Positions 26,100 through 34,340 of a stretch of DNA of 64,000 nucleotides are shown in pieces. This stretch comes from an uncultured Olsenella sp. (GTDB taxonomy: Bacteria > Actinomycetota > Coriobacteriia > Coriobacteriales > Atopobiaceae), in assembly GCA_949291295.1 (NCBI GenBank), contig CASEVE010000013.1:1-64000 (forward strand), in the 5' to 3' direction. The notes under the pieces are model-generated. The model was not told the origin of the DNA. It was given only the letters and a program-made list of their open reading frames with translations, and did not search any database. The number at the start of each line of letters is the position of its first letter. Positions within the stretch are counted from its first letter, which is position 1. The position numbers and the translations under genes were made by a program.

Positions 26100-26486
26100 C
26101 TACCCCCTCAGACCGGTGAAGCCGACAAGCGCAGCGACGATACCAGAGTCAATGAGCCAGATAACGATGCCAAAGACGATGAGCATGATGATGATGGCAA
26201 CGGAATAGCTCTTGAGCTCAGCCTTGGACGGCCAGACAACGCGACGCATCTCGGAGCGGACGTTGCCAAGATAGGTGCGCAGGCGGCGGAAGAGACCGGG
26301 CTTCTTGTCCTTTCTCTCCAGCTCCTTCTCCTGCTTGGCAGCAGCCTTGGCCTCCTGGGCGGCCTTCTTCTCCATGGCCACCTTCTGCTCGGGCGTGACG
26401 GAAACCGCCTGGGCGGCCTCGACGCGGGCCCGCTCCTCGGCGCGTGCCTTACGGGCGCTCCTCTTGTTACGGTCCTTGTTAGCCAT
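26100..26486 (-). CDS. secE: Preprotein translocase subunit SecE
   Basis: Essential SecYEG component in the membrane. It is 128 residues. A highly charged, coiled-coil-prone N-terminal half (about 1-75) precedes the conserved amphipathic helix EMRRVVWPSKAELKS and one membrane segment (VAIIIMLIVFGIVIWLI). The charged extension is longer than in minimal SecE proteins. It is cotranscribed with nusG. Confidence 0.95.
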   Translation of the reverse strand: MANKDRNKRSARKARAEERARVEAAQAVSVTPEQKVAMEKKAAQEAKAAAKQEKELERKDKKPGLFRRLRTYLGNVRSEMRRVVWPSKAELKSYSVAIIIMLIVFGIVIWLIDSGIVAALVGFTGLRG

Positions 26487-26521
26487 CCCTTGACTCCCTT
26501 ACAAAGGTACCTTACATGGAA

Positions 26522-26549
26522 ACCGGCTAACCTCGAAAGGATAGCCGGT
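26522..26549 (-). repeat. Hairpin between tRNA-Trp and secE
   Basis: ACCGGCTA at 26522-26529 pairs with 26542-26549. On the minus strand it directly follows the tRNA and is followed by a short T run, so it could be a partial terminator or a tRNA-processing signal. Confidence 0.5.
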
Positions 26550-26558
26550 GGTGAAATC

Positions 26559-26634
26559 TGGCAGGCCAGGAAGGACTCGAACCCTCAACAAACGGTTTTG
26601 GAGACCGCCGCTCTACCATTGGAGCTACTGGCCT
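26559..26634 (-). tRNA. tRNA-Trp (CCA anticodon)
   Basis: 76 nt including an encoded 3' CCA. The acceptor stem AGGCCAG pairs with CTGGCCT. The anticodon loop is CTCCAAA with anticodon CCA. The T arm contains TTCGAGT. It is placed between rpmG and secE, as in many Gram-positive bacteria. Confidence 0.97.
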
Positions 26635-26652
26635 GTGTAGAAAACCCACCTG

Positions 26653-26802
26653 TTAGCGGGTCTCCCTGTGAACGGTGTGCTTGCGGCACCACGGGCAGTA
26701 CTTCTTCAACTCCATACGATCGGGGTTGTTTGCCTTGTTCTTGTCTGTAGTGTAGTTGCGGCGCTTGCACTCAGTGCACGCGAGGGTAACCAGAGTACGC
26801 AT
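26653..26802 (-). CDS. rpmG: 50S ribosomal protein L33
   Basis: 49-residue zinc-ribbon ribosomal protein starting [17 protein letters not shown]. It has both CxxC pairs (CTEC and CPWC), so it is the zinc-binding form. ATG at 26802 has AGGAGG 7-8 nt upstream. It heads the unit rpmG - tRNA-Trp - secE - nusG. It was found by translating the minus strand directly because it is short. Confidence 0.95.
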   Translation of the reverse strand: MRTLVTLACTECKRRNYTTDKNKANNPDRMELKKYCPWCRKHTVHRETR

Positions 26803-26869
26803 GAATCAGATCCTCCTGAAAAATACTTCTCGTTGGAGGGAGTTTCCCTCGAACGTGTCGCGGTGGCAA

Positions 26870-26899
26870 ACGATACCACCCTTTTCGCGTCCTTGTCAA
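26870..26899 (-). promoter_or_regulatory. Promoter of the rpmG-trnW-secE-nusG unit
   Basis: On the minus strand a perfect TTGACA (26894-26899), an 18-bp spacer and TATCGT (26870-26875). The leader before rpmG contains a small hairpin, GAGGGA-AAC-TCCCTC. Nothing else is seen in 26803-27003. Confidence 0.65.
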
Positions 26900-27003
26900 G
26901 CCGAGAAGAACTTGTCGCCGCAACTCACAAAATACACAAGACAAGCCGGCGGATACAACGCCGGTGAAGGGCAGACCTGACGCCAAGCGAACTGACAATC
27001 AAC

Positions 27004-27087
27004 CTGACAAACTACCCTGTCACCTTTGTCATCATGACAAACTACCCTGTCACTTTTGTCATACTTTAACCCTGTCACTTTTGTCAT
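27004..27087. repeat. Three direct copies of the TACCCTGTCACCTTTGTCA element
   Basis: Three same-orientation copies of a roughly 25-bp element, at about 27004-27031, 27034-27061 and 27067-27086. The first two open with TGACAAAC, so each can fold on itself. The same family is at 14179-14371, 34207-34336 and 48082-48138. It lies between the tuf terminator and the promoter upstream of rpmG. Confidence 0.9.
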
Positions 27088-27097
27088 ACTTTACGCG

Positions 27098-27131
27098 AAA
27101 AAAAGGCCCGACGCCAGTGGCGCCGGGCCTT
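27098..27131 (-). terminator. Terminator of tuf
   Basis: On the minus strand GGCCCGGCGCC pairs with GGCGTCGGGCC, followed by seven T. It lies 20 bp after the tuf stop. Confidence 0.9.
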
Positions 27132-27150
27132 GAGAGTCGATCAGTTAGAT

Positions 27151-28388
27151 CTACTCGATGATGGTGGAGACACGGCCGTCGCCGACGGTGTGGCCGCCCT
27201 CGCGGATGGCGAACTTGTCGCCCTGCTCCATGGCGATGGAGTGGATGAGCTTGCACTTGACGGTCACGTGGTCGCCAGGCATAGCCATCTCAACCTTGGT
27301 GCCGTTGGAGTCGGTGAGCTCGGAGATGTCACCGGTGATGTCCGTGGTGCGGAAGTAGAACTGCGGACGGTAGCCAGCGAAGAACGGGGTGTGACGGCCG
27401 CCCTCCTCCTTGGTGAGGACGTAGATCTCGCCGGTGAACTCGCTGTGCGGGGTGACGGAGCCGGGCTTGCAGATGACCTGGCCGCGCTCGATGTCCTCGC
27501 GCTTGATGCCGCGGAGGAGGATACCGACGTTATCGCCAGCCTCGCAGAAGTCCATGGTCTTGCGGAACATCTCGATGCCGGTGGCAACGGAGCTCTGCTT
27601 CTCGCGGATACCGACGATCTCGACGGGGTCGTTGAGCTTGAGCTGACCACGCTCGACACGACCGGTGGCAACGGTGCCGCGGCCGGAGATGGTCATGACG
27701 TCCTCGATAGCCATGAGGAACGGCTTATCGTTGTCACGCGGCGGCGTGGGGATGTACTCGTCGACAGCGTGCATGAGCTCGATGATGGAGTCGACCCACT
27801 TCTGCTCGCCGTTGAGGGCGCCGAGGCCGGAGCCACGGATGATGGGGGGGCGCCGAGGCCGGAGCCACGGATGATGGGGAGGTCGTCTCCGGGGAAGCCG
27901 TACTCGGAGAGGAGGTCACGGGTCTCCATCTCAACGAGGTCGATGAGCTCCTCGTCGTCAACCATGTCGCACTTGTTGAGGAAGACGATGATGTAGGGGA
28001 CGCCGACCTGACGGGCGAGAAGGATGTGCTCGCGGGTCTGGGCCATGGGGCCGTCGGTGGCGGCGATGACGAGGATGGCGCCATCCATCTGAGCAGCGCC
28101 GGAAATCATGTTCTTGATGTAGTCGGCGTGGCCCGGGCAGTCGACGTGAGCGTAGTGGCGCTCCCAGGTCTCGTACTCGATGTGAGCAACGTTGATGGTG
28201 ATGCCGCGCTGACGCTCCTCGGGAGCCTTGTCGATGTTCTCGAAGGCGGTGTAGTCAGCCTTGCAGCCCTCGGTCTCGGAGAGGACCTTGGTGATGGCCG
28301 CCGTCGTGGTGGTCTTGCCGTGGTCGACGTGACCGATGGTACCGATGTTTACGTGGGGCTTGGAACGATCGAACTTCTCCTTGGCCAT
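27151..28388 (-). pseudogene. tuf: Elongation factor Tu, frame broken by a 32-bp tandem duplication
   Basis: EF-Tu delivers aminoacyl-tRNA to the ribosome. The first 190 or so codons (from [39 protein letters not shown]) are in one frame. The rest (from about 27815 down to [10 protein letters not shown]) is in another. The break is an exact 32-bp duplication at 27816-27879. Removing one copy restores a perfect 401-codon EF-Tu. EF-Tu is essential and no second tuf is in this window, so an assembly or sequencing error is more likely than real loss. The start has AAGGAGG upstream. Confidence 0.93.
27816..27879. repeat. Exact 32-bp tandem duplication inside tuf
   Basis: 27816-27847 and 27848-27879 are identical and abut. 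The unit begins GGGCGCCGAGG and ends GATGATGGGG, and the G runs at both ends make slippage or misassembly easy. Because 32 is not a multiple of 3, the reading frame shifts. Confidence 0.97.
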
Positions 28389-28450
28389 GTGCCATCCTCC
28401 TTTTGGAACCGACCTTGCGGCCAATCCTAACAAACTGCGTTCTTATGCCA

Positions 28451-28470
28451 AGCGGCGCCGAGGCGCCGCT
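28451..28470. repeat. 20-bp perfect palindrome between tRNA-Met and tuf
   Basis: AGCGGCGCC-GA-GGCGCCGCT on the plus strand, 8 bp past the tRNA 3' end. No T run follows, so read-through into tuf is likely; RNA processing is another possibility. Confidence 0.7.
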
Positions 28471-28478
28471 AAGAACTC

Positions 28479-28555
28479 TGGTACCGGTGACGGGATTCGA
28501 ACCTGTGACATCGCGGGTATGAGCCGCGTGCTCTAACCAGCTGAGCTACACCGGC
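28479..28555 (-). tRNA. tRNA-Met (CAT anticodon)
   Basis: 77 nt with encoded CCA. The anticodon loop is CTCATAC. The A1-type mismatch of initiator tRNA is not seen (G1 opposite T72), so elongator Met is favoured. A lysidine-modified Ile tRNA also reads CAT in the gene and cannot be excluded by eye. Confidence 0.85.
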
Positions 28556-28583
28556 ATGGTGCCTTGCGACTGAATGGCGGAAA

Positions 28584-28659
28584 TGGAGCCCGCGACCGGA
28601 TTTGAACCGGTGACCTCTTCGTTACCAACGAAGTGCTCTACCGACTGAGCTACACGGGC
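28584..28659 (-). tRNA. tRNA-Thr (GGT anticodon)
   Basis: 76 nt with encoded CCA. Acceptor stem GCCCGTG pairs with CGCGGGC. Anticodon loop TTGGTAA gives GGT. T loop TTCAAAT. Confidence 0.96.
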
Positions 28660-28662
28660 AAA

Positions 28663-28746
28663 TGGTGGGGATGCTTGGACTCGAACCAAGGAACCCAGAG
28701 GGAGCGGATTTACAGTCCGCCGCAGTTGCCGCTGTGCCACATCCCC
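28663..28746 (-). tRNA. tRNA-Tyr (GTA anticodon)
   Basis: 84 nt with encoded CCA and the long variable arm expected of tRNA-Tyr. Acceptor stem GGGGATG pairs with CATCCCC. Anticodon loop CTGTAAA gives GTA. Confidence 0.96.
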
Positions 28747-28796
28747 ATTCCGTTTTCAGCCACCCGAGAAGCGCTTGCGCCCCTCAAGCGGAAGAT

Positions 28797-28825
28797 AGAT
28801 TACGACGAGCGCAAGAACTTGTCAA
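28797..28825 (-). promoter_or_regulatory. Promoter of the Tyr-Thr-Met tRNA cluster and probably tuf
   Basis: On the minus strand TTGACA (28820-28825), exactly 17 bp, TAATCT (28797-28802), about 50 bp upstream of tRNA-Tyr. The same hexamer pair and spacing serve the str operon at 2803-2831. Confidence 0.75.
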
Positions 28826-28950
28826 CGTATACCCCGCACCCGGGCGTATCTATCACCACGAGCCGCACACATCTGCAGGTCGTTGCTGGTATGTGCGTCC
28901 GATATGCGTCGAGGCCGCGACGACGCCGCGACCTCGACGAGAAAAAATCC

Positions 28951-29025
28951 TGGAGCCGGCAGAGGGAGTCGAACCCCCAACCCACGGTTTACAAAACCGT
29001 TGCTCTGCCATTGAGCCATGCCGGC
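28951..29025 (-). tRNA. tRNA-Thr (TGT anticodon)
   Basis: 75 nt with encoded CCA. Acceptor stem GCCGGCA pairs with TGCCGGC. Anticodon loop TTTGTAA gives TGT. It stands 204 bp upstream of tRNA-Tyr with the promoter at 28797 between them, so it is probably transcribed separately. Confidence 0.96.
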
Positions 29026-29063
29026 AGGTGCGTGTACATGATAGCGGGTTGGGCGCGCAGGCG

Positions 29064-29609
29064 CTAGCCGCGAAGCATTTGCCAGAGCTTCTCGCGTGCG
29101 GCAGGATCGATGCGGTCCTCAAGGCGCATGTGCTGCGTCTGGCGCTCGGCGTTGGCATGCTCGTATTCCGCGGCAAGGGCGCCCACGTCACTTACGAGCA
29201 CGTCGCTCGAGATACGCGTCACCGGAACGCCACCCACCGTTGCGCGAATGGTGTTGTCAGAGGTCACCACCGTCACGACCCGCGGAGCGAGGCGCGCCTC
29301 CGTGACCAGGCGCTCGATCACCGTGTCGGCGCTCTCGCCGGCGGGCGAGAAGACCATGCGAACGCCGGCCTTGGAGAGGTCCGGCCGCTCCGGGGACACG
29401 TTGCCCGCGGCATCAAAGACGATTACGGGAACGTAGCGCCCCTTTGCGTAGGCGGCAACGTCGGCAACCAGAAGGTCGCGCGCCTGCTCGAAGGGGTCTC
29501 CCTCTGCGGTCTCGTCCATGCGGGCGAGGTAGCGCTCGGACTTGTAGATGACGTTGTAGCCGTCCACAACGAGAAGCTCGCTGGGCTCGGATGCGCGCGA
29601 GCTAGGCAT
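29064..29609 (-). CDS. NYN/PIN-type RNase, YacP (Rae1) family
   Basis: 181-residue protein of the NYN (PIN-fold) nuclease family. In Bacillus the YacP homologue Rae1 cuts mRNA on ribosomes, and it too sits next to an rlmB-type gene. It begins ELLVVDGYNVIYK with the first metal-binding Asp, then VIVFDAAGN, ADTVIERLV and VVTSDNTIR. The ATG at 29609 overlaps the rlmB stop by 8 bp, which argues for coupled translation. Function in this organism is inferred. Confidence 0.88.
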   Translation of the reverse strand: MPSSRASEPSELLVVDGYNVIYKSERYLARMDETAEGDPFEQARDLLVADVAAYAKGRYVPVIVFDAAGNVSPERPDLSKAGVRMVFSPAGESADTVIERLVTEARLAPRVVTVVTSDNTIRATVGGVPVTRISSDVLVSDVGALAAEYEHANAERQTQHMRLEDRIDPAAREKLWQMLRG

Positions 29610-30543
29610 CGGCCTCGCCGCCACACTCCACGCGACGCAGCCACTCGTAGCAGAGCACCGTCGTGGCCTGGGCCACGTTGAGGGACTCCACGCGCCCGCG
29701 CTGCGGCAGGCGGCAGGAGAAGTCGCACTTCTCGGCAACCAGGCGCGAGATGCCCTCGCCCTCCGAGCCCATGACCAGGGCCAGGCGTCCGCCCATGGGG
29801 GCGTGCCAGACGTCCTCGCTTGCATGTTCCGTAGCCGCGCAGGCCCAAAATCCCGCGGCCTGGAGCTCCTCAATCGCTCGTGCGAGGTTGGGGACCTGCG
29901 CGATCGGCAGATGCATGACGGCACCGGCGGAGGTCTTGTAGGCGCCCACGCCAACCGAGGCGGAGCGAGCCTTGGCCACGACAACGCCCGCGGCACCCAC
30001 AACCTCGGCCGTGCGCACGATGGCACCAAAGTTGCCCTGATCGGTCACGTGGTCGAGCACCACCACAAGCGCGTCGCCCTCCCCGGCACGGGCAATGATG
30101 TCCGCGAGTTCGGCATACTCGAAGGGGCGCGTCCGCACAACAACGCCCTGGTGCGCACCGTGGCTCGAGAGCGCATCAAGTCGCGCGCGCGGCACGCGCT
30201 CCACGGGGACGCCGGCATCCTCCAGGCGCGCGGCGATGCGCTCGAGCGCCTGGTCGCGCTCGCCGGAGCGCTCCTGCACGAGGGCGCTTCTCAGCGGCAT
30301 CCCGCAGCCAAGCGCCTCCTCAACGGCGCGGCGCCCCTCGATGAGGTCGCCGCGCTCGCGCTGGGGGCCACGGCGCGCAGCGCCGGGAAGCGGACGGGGC
30401 CCGCGGCTTTTCTCGCCGCGCGGGCCCTTGCCCTTGAAGCCACCGGAACGGCCGGGGGCGCCGGGACGTGTGGGCTGCGGACGCCCCTTGCCCTTGCCGC
30501 CGCGAACGTCGCGGCCCGGCGTGCGTGATTGGTTCTTTGCCAT
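29602..30543 (-). CDS. rlmB: 23S rRNA 2'-O-methyltransferase, TrmH/RlmB family
   Basis: SPOUT methyltransferase that modifies a ribose in 23S rRNA. It is 313 residues. The first 65 are very basic (Arg/Lys/Gly/Pro-rich, likely RNA-binding and disordered). The substrate-binding domain follows (LIEGRRAVEEAL), then the SPOUT core with DHVTDQGNFGAIVRTAE, LVMGSEGEG and RVESLNVAQA. It may equally act on tRNA as a TrmH relative. Overlaps the NYN nuclease gene. Confidence 0.92.
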   Translation of the reverse strand: MAKNQSRTPGRDVRGGKGKGRPQPTRPGAPGRSGGFKGKGPRGEKSRGPRPLPGAARRGPQRERGDLIEGRRAVEEALGCGMPLRSALVQERSGERDQALERIAARLEDAGVPVERVPRARLDALSSHGAHQGVVVRTRPFEYAELADIIARAGEGDALVVVLDHVTDQGNFGAIVRTAEVVGAAGVVVAKARSASVGVGAYKTSAGAVMHLPIAQVPNLARAIEELQAAGFWACAATEHASEDVWHAPMGGRLALVMGSEGEGISRLVAEKCDFSCRLPQRGRVESLNVAQATTVLCYEWLRRVECGGEADA

Positions 30544-30602
30544 GGTGCTCCCTCTATACTTCTAAAGACGCGGCTCGTTAATCCACGCTTGAGCTGAAGT
30601 CC

Positions 30603-31859
30603 TCACCCGGCGCGTCGATATTTCAGGCCTCTTCCCACCCCGCTCGTTTCTGCCAAGCCAAGAGAAATCAGCTGCTTGAGGATCTTCGTGAGTTTGGACC
30701 TGCTGAAGCTCACGTGCTGTTCCAGCTCTCCAGCAGGCACGAGGCGAACGGGACTAAGCAAGTCGTACACGAGCCGCTGGTCCTCAGTCAAGTCGTTATC
30801 TTCCCTCACGAGGGGAAGGATAACCGTTATCGAGTTCTCCGAAATAACGAACTCGGGCTTCGTCGCACTGCCCTCGTATGCCTTCTTGATTCGAATTACC
30901 CCCGTACCAAACGCCTCGATGATATTAAGACGATAGAACACATTTGCCAGGATGGGGTTACGCATGACAGAGACCCTGCCGCAAAGATACTCCTCCTCGG
31001 ACATGCCTGTTGGAAGGCCCCCGGGTGAAGAGATCTCTACGCGGTCGGGATACATGGATACGCGCACACGCGCTGCGATGTCCCACATTCTATGGACAAC
31101 GGCATTTGCGAGGGCCTCTCGAAAGGCACTGATTGGTATGGTCTCTACCGCAATGCGATGGATATCCTTCACCAGCTCATAGCAGTATGCATCCTTGAAG
31201 AGCCGAACCGCCTCGTCAAACTCGGCAAGCACTGAGGCACCCTCATAGGTAGCCCGCTTGAGTATCACACTGACGCTCTCGCCAAAGCGCGCGACGTCAA
31301 TCCCGGGGAAAGTGCTTTGATCGGCCAGAATTGCCGCAGCATTGCTATAACCGTTCGTCGACGAGAGCAGACTCAGTGTCTTAAGGGTATCAGTATTGAA
31401 CTCCTCAAGGCCCAGCTCGGCTTGCAGTGCCGCTCCAAGGTACGTAAACGCAAGGTCTTGATTCTCCGCCGGCAACTGCTCGAAATGCAGGTTGCTTCCA
31501 GCAAGCGTGAGTCGCGTAAGCTCAACACGGTCTACCTCAACCGTCGCGCTGTCCGCGCGCTTGTATGCCTTCGCACGGTAGAGATAGGGCGTTGCAGCGC
31601 CTGGCATGACCCTGAGCTCAACTGTCGAGGTTTCTGCATGTGTCATGAGGGCAAACTCAGGAACGGGAGAGATCGAGTCGTTGATGCGGTTCTCTATGTC
31701 CAGGCACGCCTGCGCGGGGTCTTGCAAACCCACCGTCGACCCATCATCAGCAACGCCAAAGTAGATTGTCCCGCCGCCGTAGTTTGCAAACGCCGAGACC
31801 GTCTTGAGGAACGAGCTGCTGACAGATGTCTTGAACTCAACTGTCTTGGATTCGCGCAC
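30603..31859 (-). CDS. ATP-binding transcriptional regulator with Schlafen/AlbA-like N-terminal domain
   Basis: 418 residues. The first domain (about 1-125: ESKTVEFKTS, FANYGGGTIYFGVADDG) is the divergent AAA_4/Schlafen-AlbA fold. The middle (about 230-345: AFREALANAVVHR, PDRVEISSPGGLP, IIEAFGTGVIRI) is a GHKL-type ATPase domain. The last 60 residues form a winged helix. Base composition is clearly less GC-rich than its neighbours, and the gene interrupts the rlmB-cysS order, which suggests horizontal acquisition. The start is GTG at 31859, with GGAGGG upstream. Partner and target are unknown. Confidence 0.85.
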   Translation of the reverse strand: MRESKTVEFKTSVSSSFLKTVSAFANYGGGTIYFGVADDGSTVGLQDPAQACLDIENRINDSISPVPEFALMTHAETSTVELRVMPGAATPYLYRAKAYKRADSATVEVDRVELTRLTLAGSNLHFEQLPAENQDLAFTYLGAALQAELGLEEFNTDTLKTLSLLSSTNGYSNAAAILADQSTFPGIDVARFGESVSVILKRATYEGASVLAEFDEAVRLFKDAYCYELVKDIHRIAVETIPISAFREALANAVVHRMWDIAARVRVSMYPDRVEISSPGGLPTGMSEEEYLCGRVSVMRNPILANVFYRLNIIEAFGTGVIRIKKAYEGSATKPEFVISENSITVILPLVREDNDLTEDQRLVYDLLSPVRLVPAGELEQHVSFSRSKLTKILKQLISLGLAETSGVGRGLKYRRAG

Positions 31860-31913
31860 GCTGCAACCCTCCGTTCGGCCCGCCTAGCTTTCTCGTATAG
31901 TATACGCAAAAAA

Positions 31914-31949
31914 GTACGAGCAAAAGTTTGCTCGTACTTTTGCTCGTAC
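31914..31949. promoter_or_regulatory. Nested inverted repeats upstream of the ATP-binding regulator, candidate operator
   Basis: GTACGAGCAAAAG (31914-31926) is the exact reverse complement of 31937-31949. A third TTTGCTCGTAC lies between them, so two alternative hairpins or three adjacent half-sites are possible. A fourth TTGCTCGTA is at 31981. TATAGTATA-rich sequence next to it (31895-31906) could hold the -10. Autoregulation is a natural guess. The stretch 31860-31999 has no other gene. Confidence 0.6.
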
Positions 31950-31999
31950 AATTTGGGAGCGAATTAGCAGAAGACCGCACTTGCTCGTATGATGGCGCA

Positions 32000-33478
32000 C
32001 TACTCCTTGCGGTGCAGGCGGGCGCCGGCGGCGGTGTCCTCCACCACCAGGCCGAGCGCGGTGATGCCGTCGCGGATGGCGTCTGCGAGGGCCCAGTTCT
32101 TCTCGGCACGGGCGGCCTGACGCGCGGCGAGAAGAACCTCGGCCGCCTCCGCGGCGGAGTCGCCCTCGTAGCCGGCCTGCTCGCACGCGAGGTCCACAAG
32201 ACCCGCGGGCAGATCGTCCTCCCCGGCGGAACGGGAGAGGTTGATGCCCACGACGTCGGCGAGCTCGCAGAGCATGTCCGCGGCGCGCAGGCAGACGGCC
32301 GTTGAGGTGTCGTCTGCAGCCTCCGCCAGGTAGGTGTTGCAGGCCGTCACCAGCGAGAAGATCGCGGCAAGGCCACCGGCGGTGTTGAAGTCGTCGTCCA
32401 TCTGGCGGCAGAACTCCTCGCGTGCCTCGTCAATCTGGCGGCCGAGGGCACGGTCGGCGTCGTTGAGCTCGCCATCCTGAGGCGAGCGCTCGGCCGCCCA
32501 GCGCAGGTTGCGCGCACAGGTCTGCAGGCGCTCGAGCGTGCCCGCCACGCCCTCAAGGCGCTCGAAGGAGAAGTCGAGCGGTGCGCGGTAGTGGGTCTGC
32601 AGCATGAGCAGGCGCACGGCGTCGGCGGGGTACTTGTCGAGCACCTCCTTGAGCGTATAGAAGTTGCCGAGGCTCTTGGACATCTTCTCGCCGTCCACGC
32701 GCAGCATCCCGGTGTGCATCCAGGTGTTGGCAAGCGCGGAGTCCCAGGCGCACATGGCCTGGGCGGTCTCGTTCTCGTGGTGCGGGAAGATGAGGTCGGC
32801 GCCGCCGCCGTGTATGTCGATCGGGGTGCCCAGGTAGCGGTGGATCATCGCGCAGCACTCGGTGTGCCAGCCGGGGCGACCGTCACCCCACGGGGAGGGC
32901 CAGCTGGGCTCGCCGGGCTTGGCGGCCTTCCAGAGGGCAAAGTCGAAGGGGTCGCGCTTCTCGTCATTGACCTCCACGCGCTCGCCGGCGCGCATCTGAT
33001 CGAGGTCGCGGCCAGAGAGGATGCCGTAGCTGTGATCAGAGCGCACAGAGAAGTACACGTCGCCGGAGGGCACAGGATAGGCGTGGCCGCGCTCAATGAG
33101 CTGGGAGATCATCTCCTGCATGGCCTCGATCTCGTGCGTGGCGCGCGGGCGGATGTCCGGGTCCAGCACGCCAAAGCGGTGCATCTGCTCGATGAAGGCG
33201 GCCGAGCACTCCTCGGCAACCTCTGCGGCCGTGCGGCCGGTCTCGTTGGCGCGGTTGATGATCTTGTCGTCCACGTCGGTGAGGTTCTGGGCAAAGGTGA
33301 CCTGGTAGCCCTTGTACATGAGATAGCGACGAATCACGTCAAACGCGAGGAACGTGCGCGCGTTGCCGATGTGAATCTGGTCGTAGACGGTGGGGCCGCA
33401 GACGTACATGCGAATCTTGCCGGGCTCGATGGGCTCGAGCTCCTCCTTCTTGTGCGTCTGGCTGTTGTAGACGAGCAT
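32000..33478 (-). CDS. cysS: Cysteinyl-tRNA synthetase
   Basis: Class I aminoacyl-tRNA synthetase, 492 residues. Contains [18 protein letters not shown] (HIGN signature plus zinc Cys), [25 protein letters not shown] with further zinc ligands, and [12 protein letters not shown] at 33478 begins [11 protein letters not shown]; upstream in-frame sequence is part of the repeat block. In-frame sequence looks intact. Confidence 0.97.
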   Translation of the reverse strand: MLVYNSQTHKKEELEPIEPGKIRMYVCGPTVYDQIHIGNARTFLAFDVIRRYLMYKGYQVTFAQNLTDVDDKIINRANETGRTAAEVAEECSAAFIEQMHRFGVLDPDIRPRATHEIEAMQEMISQLIERGHAYPVPSGDVYFSVRSDHSYGILSGRDLDQMRAGERVEVNDEKRDPFDFALWKAAKPGEPSWPSPWGDGRPGWHTECCAMIHRYLGTPIDIHGGGADLIFPHHENETAQAMCAWDSALANTWMHTGMLRVDGEKMSKSLGNFYTLKEVLDKYPADAVRLLMLQTHYRAPLDFSFERLEGVAGTLERLQTCARNLRWAAERSPQDGELNDADRALGRQIDEAREEFCRQMDDDFNTAGGLAAIFSLVTACNTYLAEAADDTSTAVCLRAADMLCELADVVGINLSRSAGEDDLPAGLVDLACEQAGYEGDSAAEAAEVLLAARQAARAEKNWALADAIRDGITALGLVVEDTAAGARLHRKE

Positions 33479-33550
33479 GCGTGCTCCTTGGGTGTCCGGT
33501 TGCTGGTCCTGCCAGTATAGCGCGTGGGCCGGACACACTCCGCGCGCGAC

Positions 33551-33662
33551 GTGCGGGGACGCATGGCGACACTTTATAGCGGGAAAGTGTCGGGCGGGGT
33601 CCACGCATCAGAAGCGGGGACGCATGGCGACATTCTGCGGGGCCAAAGCGTCGTTTCGCGTC
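33551..33662. repeat. Two-unit palindromic repeat, 63-bp period
   Basis: Units open with GCGGGGACGC at 33551 and 33614, 63 bp apart. Each folds through CGACACTTT with AAAGTGTCG or a degenerate version, and closes with GGTCC or CGTCC. The design resembles the 62-bp units at 2948-3121. It lies between the end of ispF and the start of cysS; no gene is seen in 33479-33710. Confidence 0.75.
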
Positions 33663-33710
33663 CACAAAACGCGAACACCGAGAAGGACCTGCGCGCAGCG
33701 GGTCCGCGCG

Positions 33711-34190
33711 CTACCGCCCGTCGTCGAGAAGGGCCACGGCCCAGGCGGCGATGCCCTCCTCGCGCCCCACAAAGCCGAGCCGCTCCGTGGTAGTGGCCTT
33801 CACGCCCACGTGCTCGACGTCCACGCCCAGCGCAGCGGCCATGTTGGCGCGCATCTGCTCGCGGTACGGCGCGAGCTTGGGGGCCTGCGCCGCTACGGTG
33901 CAGTCCACGTCCTGGATGACGAAGCCGCGCTCGCGGGCCAGCCCAGCCACGCGGGCCATGAGTCCGAGCGAGTCCGCGCCCTCGTAGGCGGGATCGGTGT
34001 CCGGAAAGAGCTTGCCGATGTCGCCCGCGCGCATGGCGCCGAGGACCGCGTCCATGAGCGCGTGCGCGAGCACGTCCGCATCCGAGTGCCCGGCAAGCCC
34101 GCGCTCTGCCGGCACGTCAACGCCGCCCAGTATCAGACGACGCCCCTCGGCGAAAGCGTGCACGTCAAACCCGTGCCCGATGCGCAACAT
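33711..34190 (-). CDS. ispF: 2-C-methyl-D-erythritol 2,4-cyclodiphosphate synthase
   Basis: Step five of the MEP isoprenoid pathway, 159 residues. Metal-site DVH in IGHGFDVHAF, then GGVDVPAERGLAGHSDADVLAHALMDA, and ATTTERLGFVGREEGI at the C-terminus. It follows ispD in the same direction, with a repeat block between. ispE is at 46770 in this window. Confidence 0.97.
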   Translation of the reverse strand: MLRIGHGFDVHAFAEGRRLILGGVDVPAERGLAGHSDADVLAHALMDAVLGAMRAGDIGKLFPDTDPAYEGADSLGLMARVAGLARERGFVIQDVDCTVAAQAPKLAPYREQMRANMAAALGVDVEHVGVKATTTERLGFVGREEGIAAWAVALLDDGR

Positions 34191-34206
34191 GTCGACCCCC
34201 CCTTGC

Positions 34207-34336
34207 TGACAAAGGTGACAGGGTAAAGTGTCACGAAAGAAAAAGCTGACAATCTACCCTGTCACCTTTGTCATCTTTCGTGACACTTTACCCTGTCACC
34301 TTTGTCACCAACCCTGTCACCTTTGTCATCACCTTT
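34207..34336. repeat. Nested TGACAAAGGTGACAGGGTA repeats with 33-bp perfect inverted arms
   Basis: The arms 34207-34239 and 34275-34307 are exact reverse complements over 33 bp. The spacer carries a further copy of TACCCTGTCACCTTTGTCA, and one and a half more copies follow to 34336. It fills the ispD-ispF gap. Confidence 0.93.
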
Positions 34337-34340
34337 GTCG

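Noticed and set aside
28479-28555. Initiator tRNA-fMet
   Set aside because: The three G-C pairs typical of the initiator anticodon stem are not present, and position 1 is G opposite T; elongator Met is the better reading, though lysidine-Ile remains possible.
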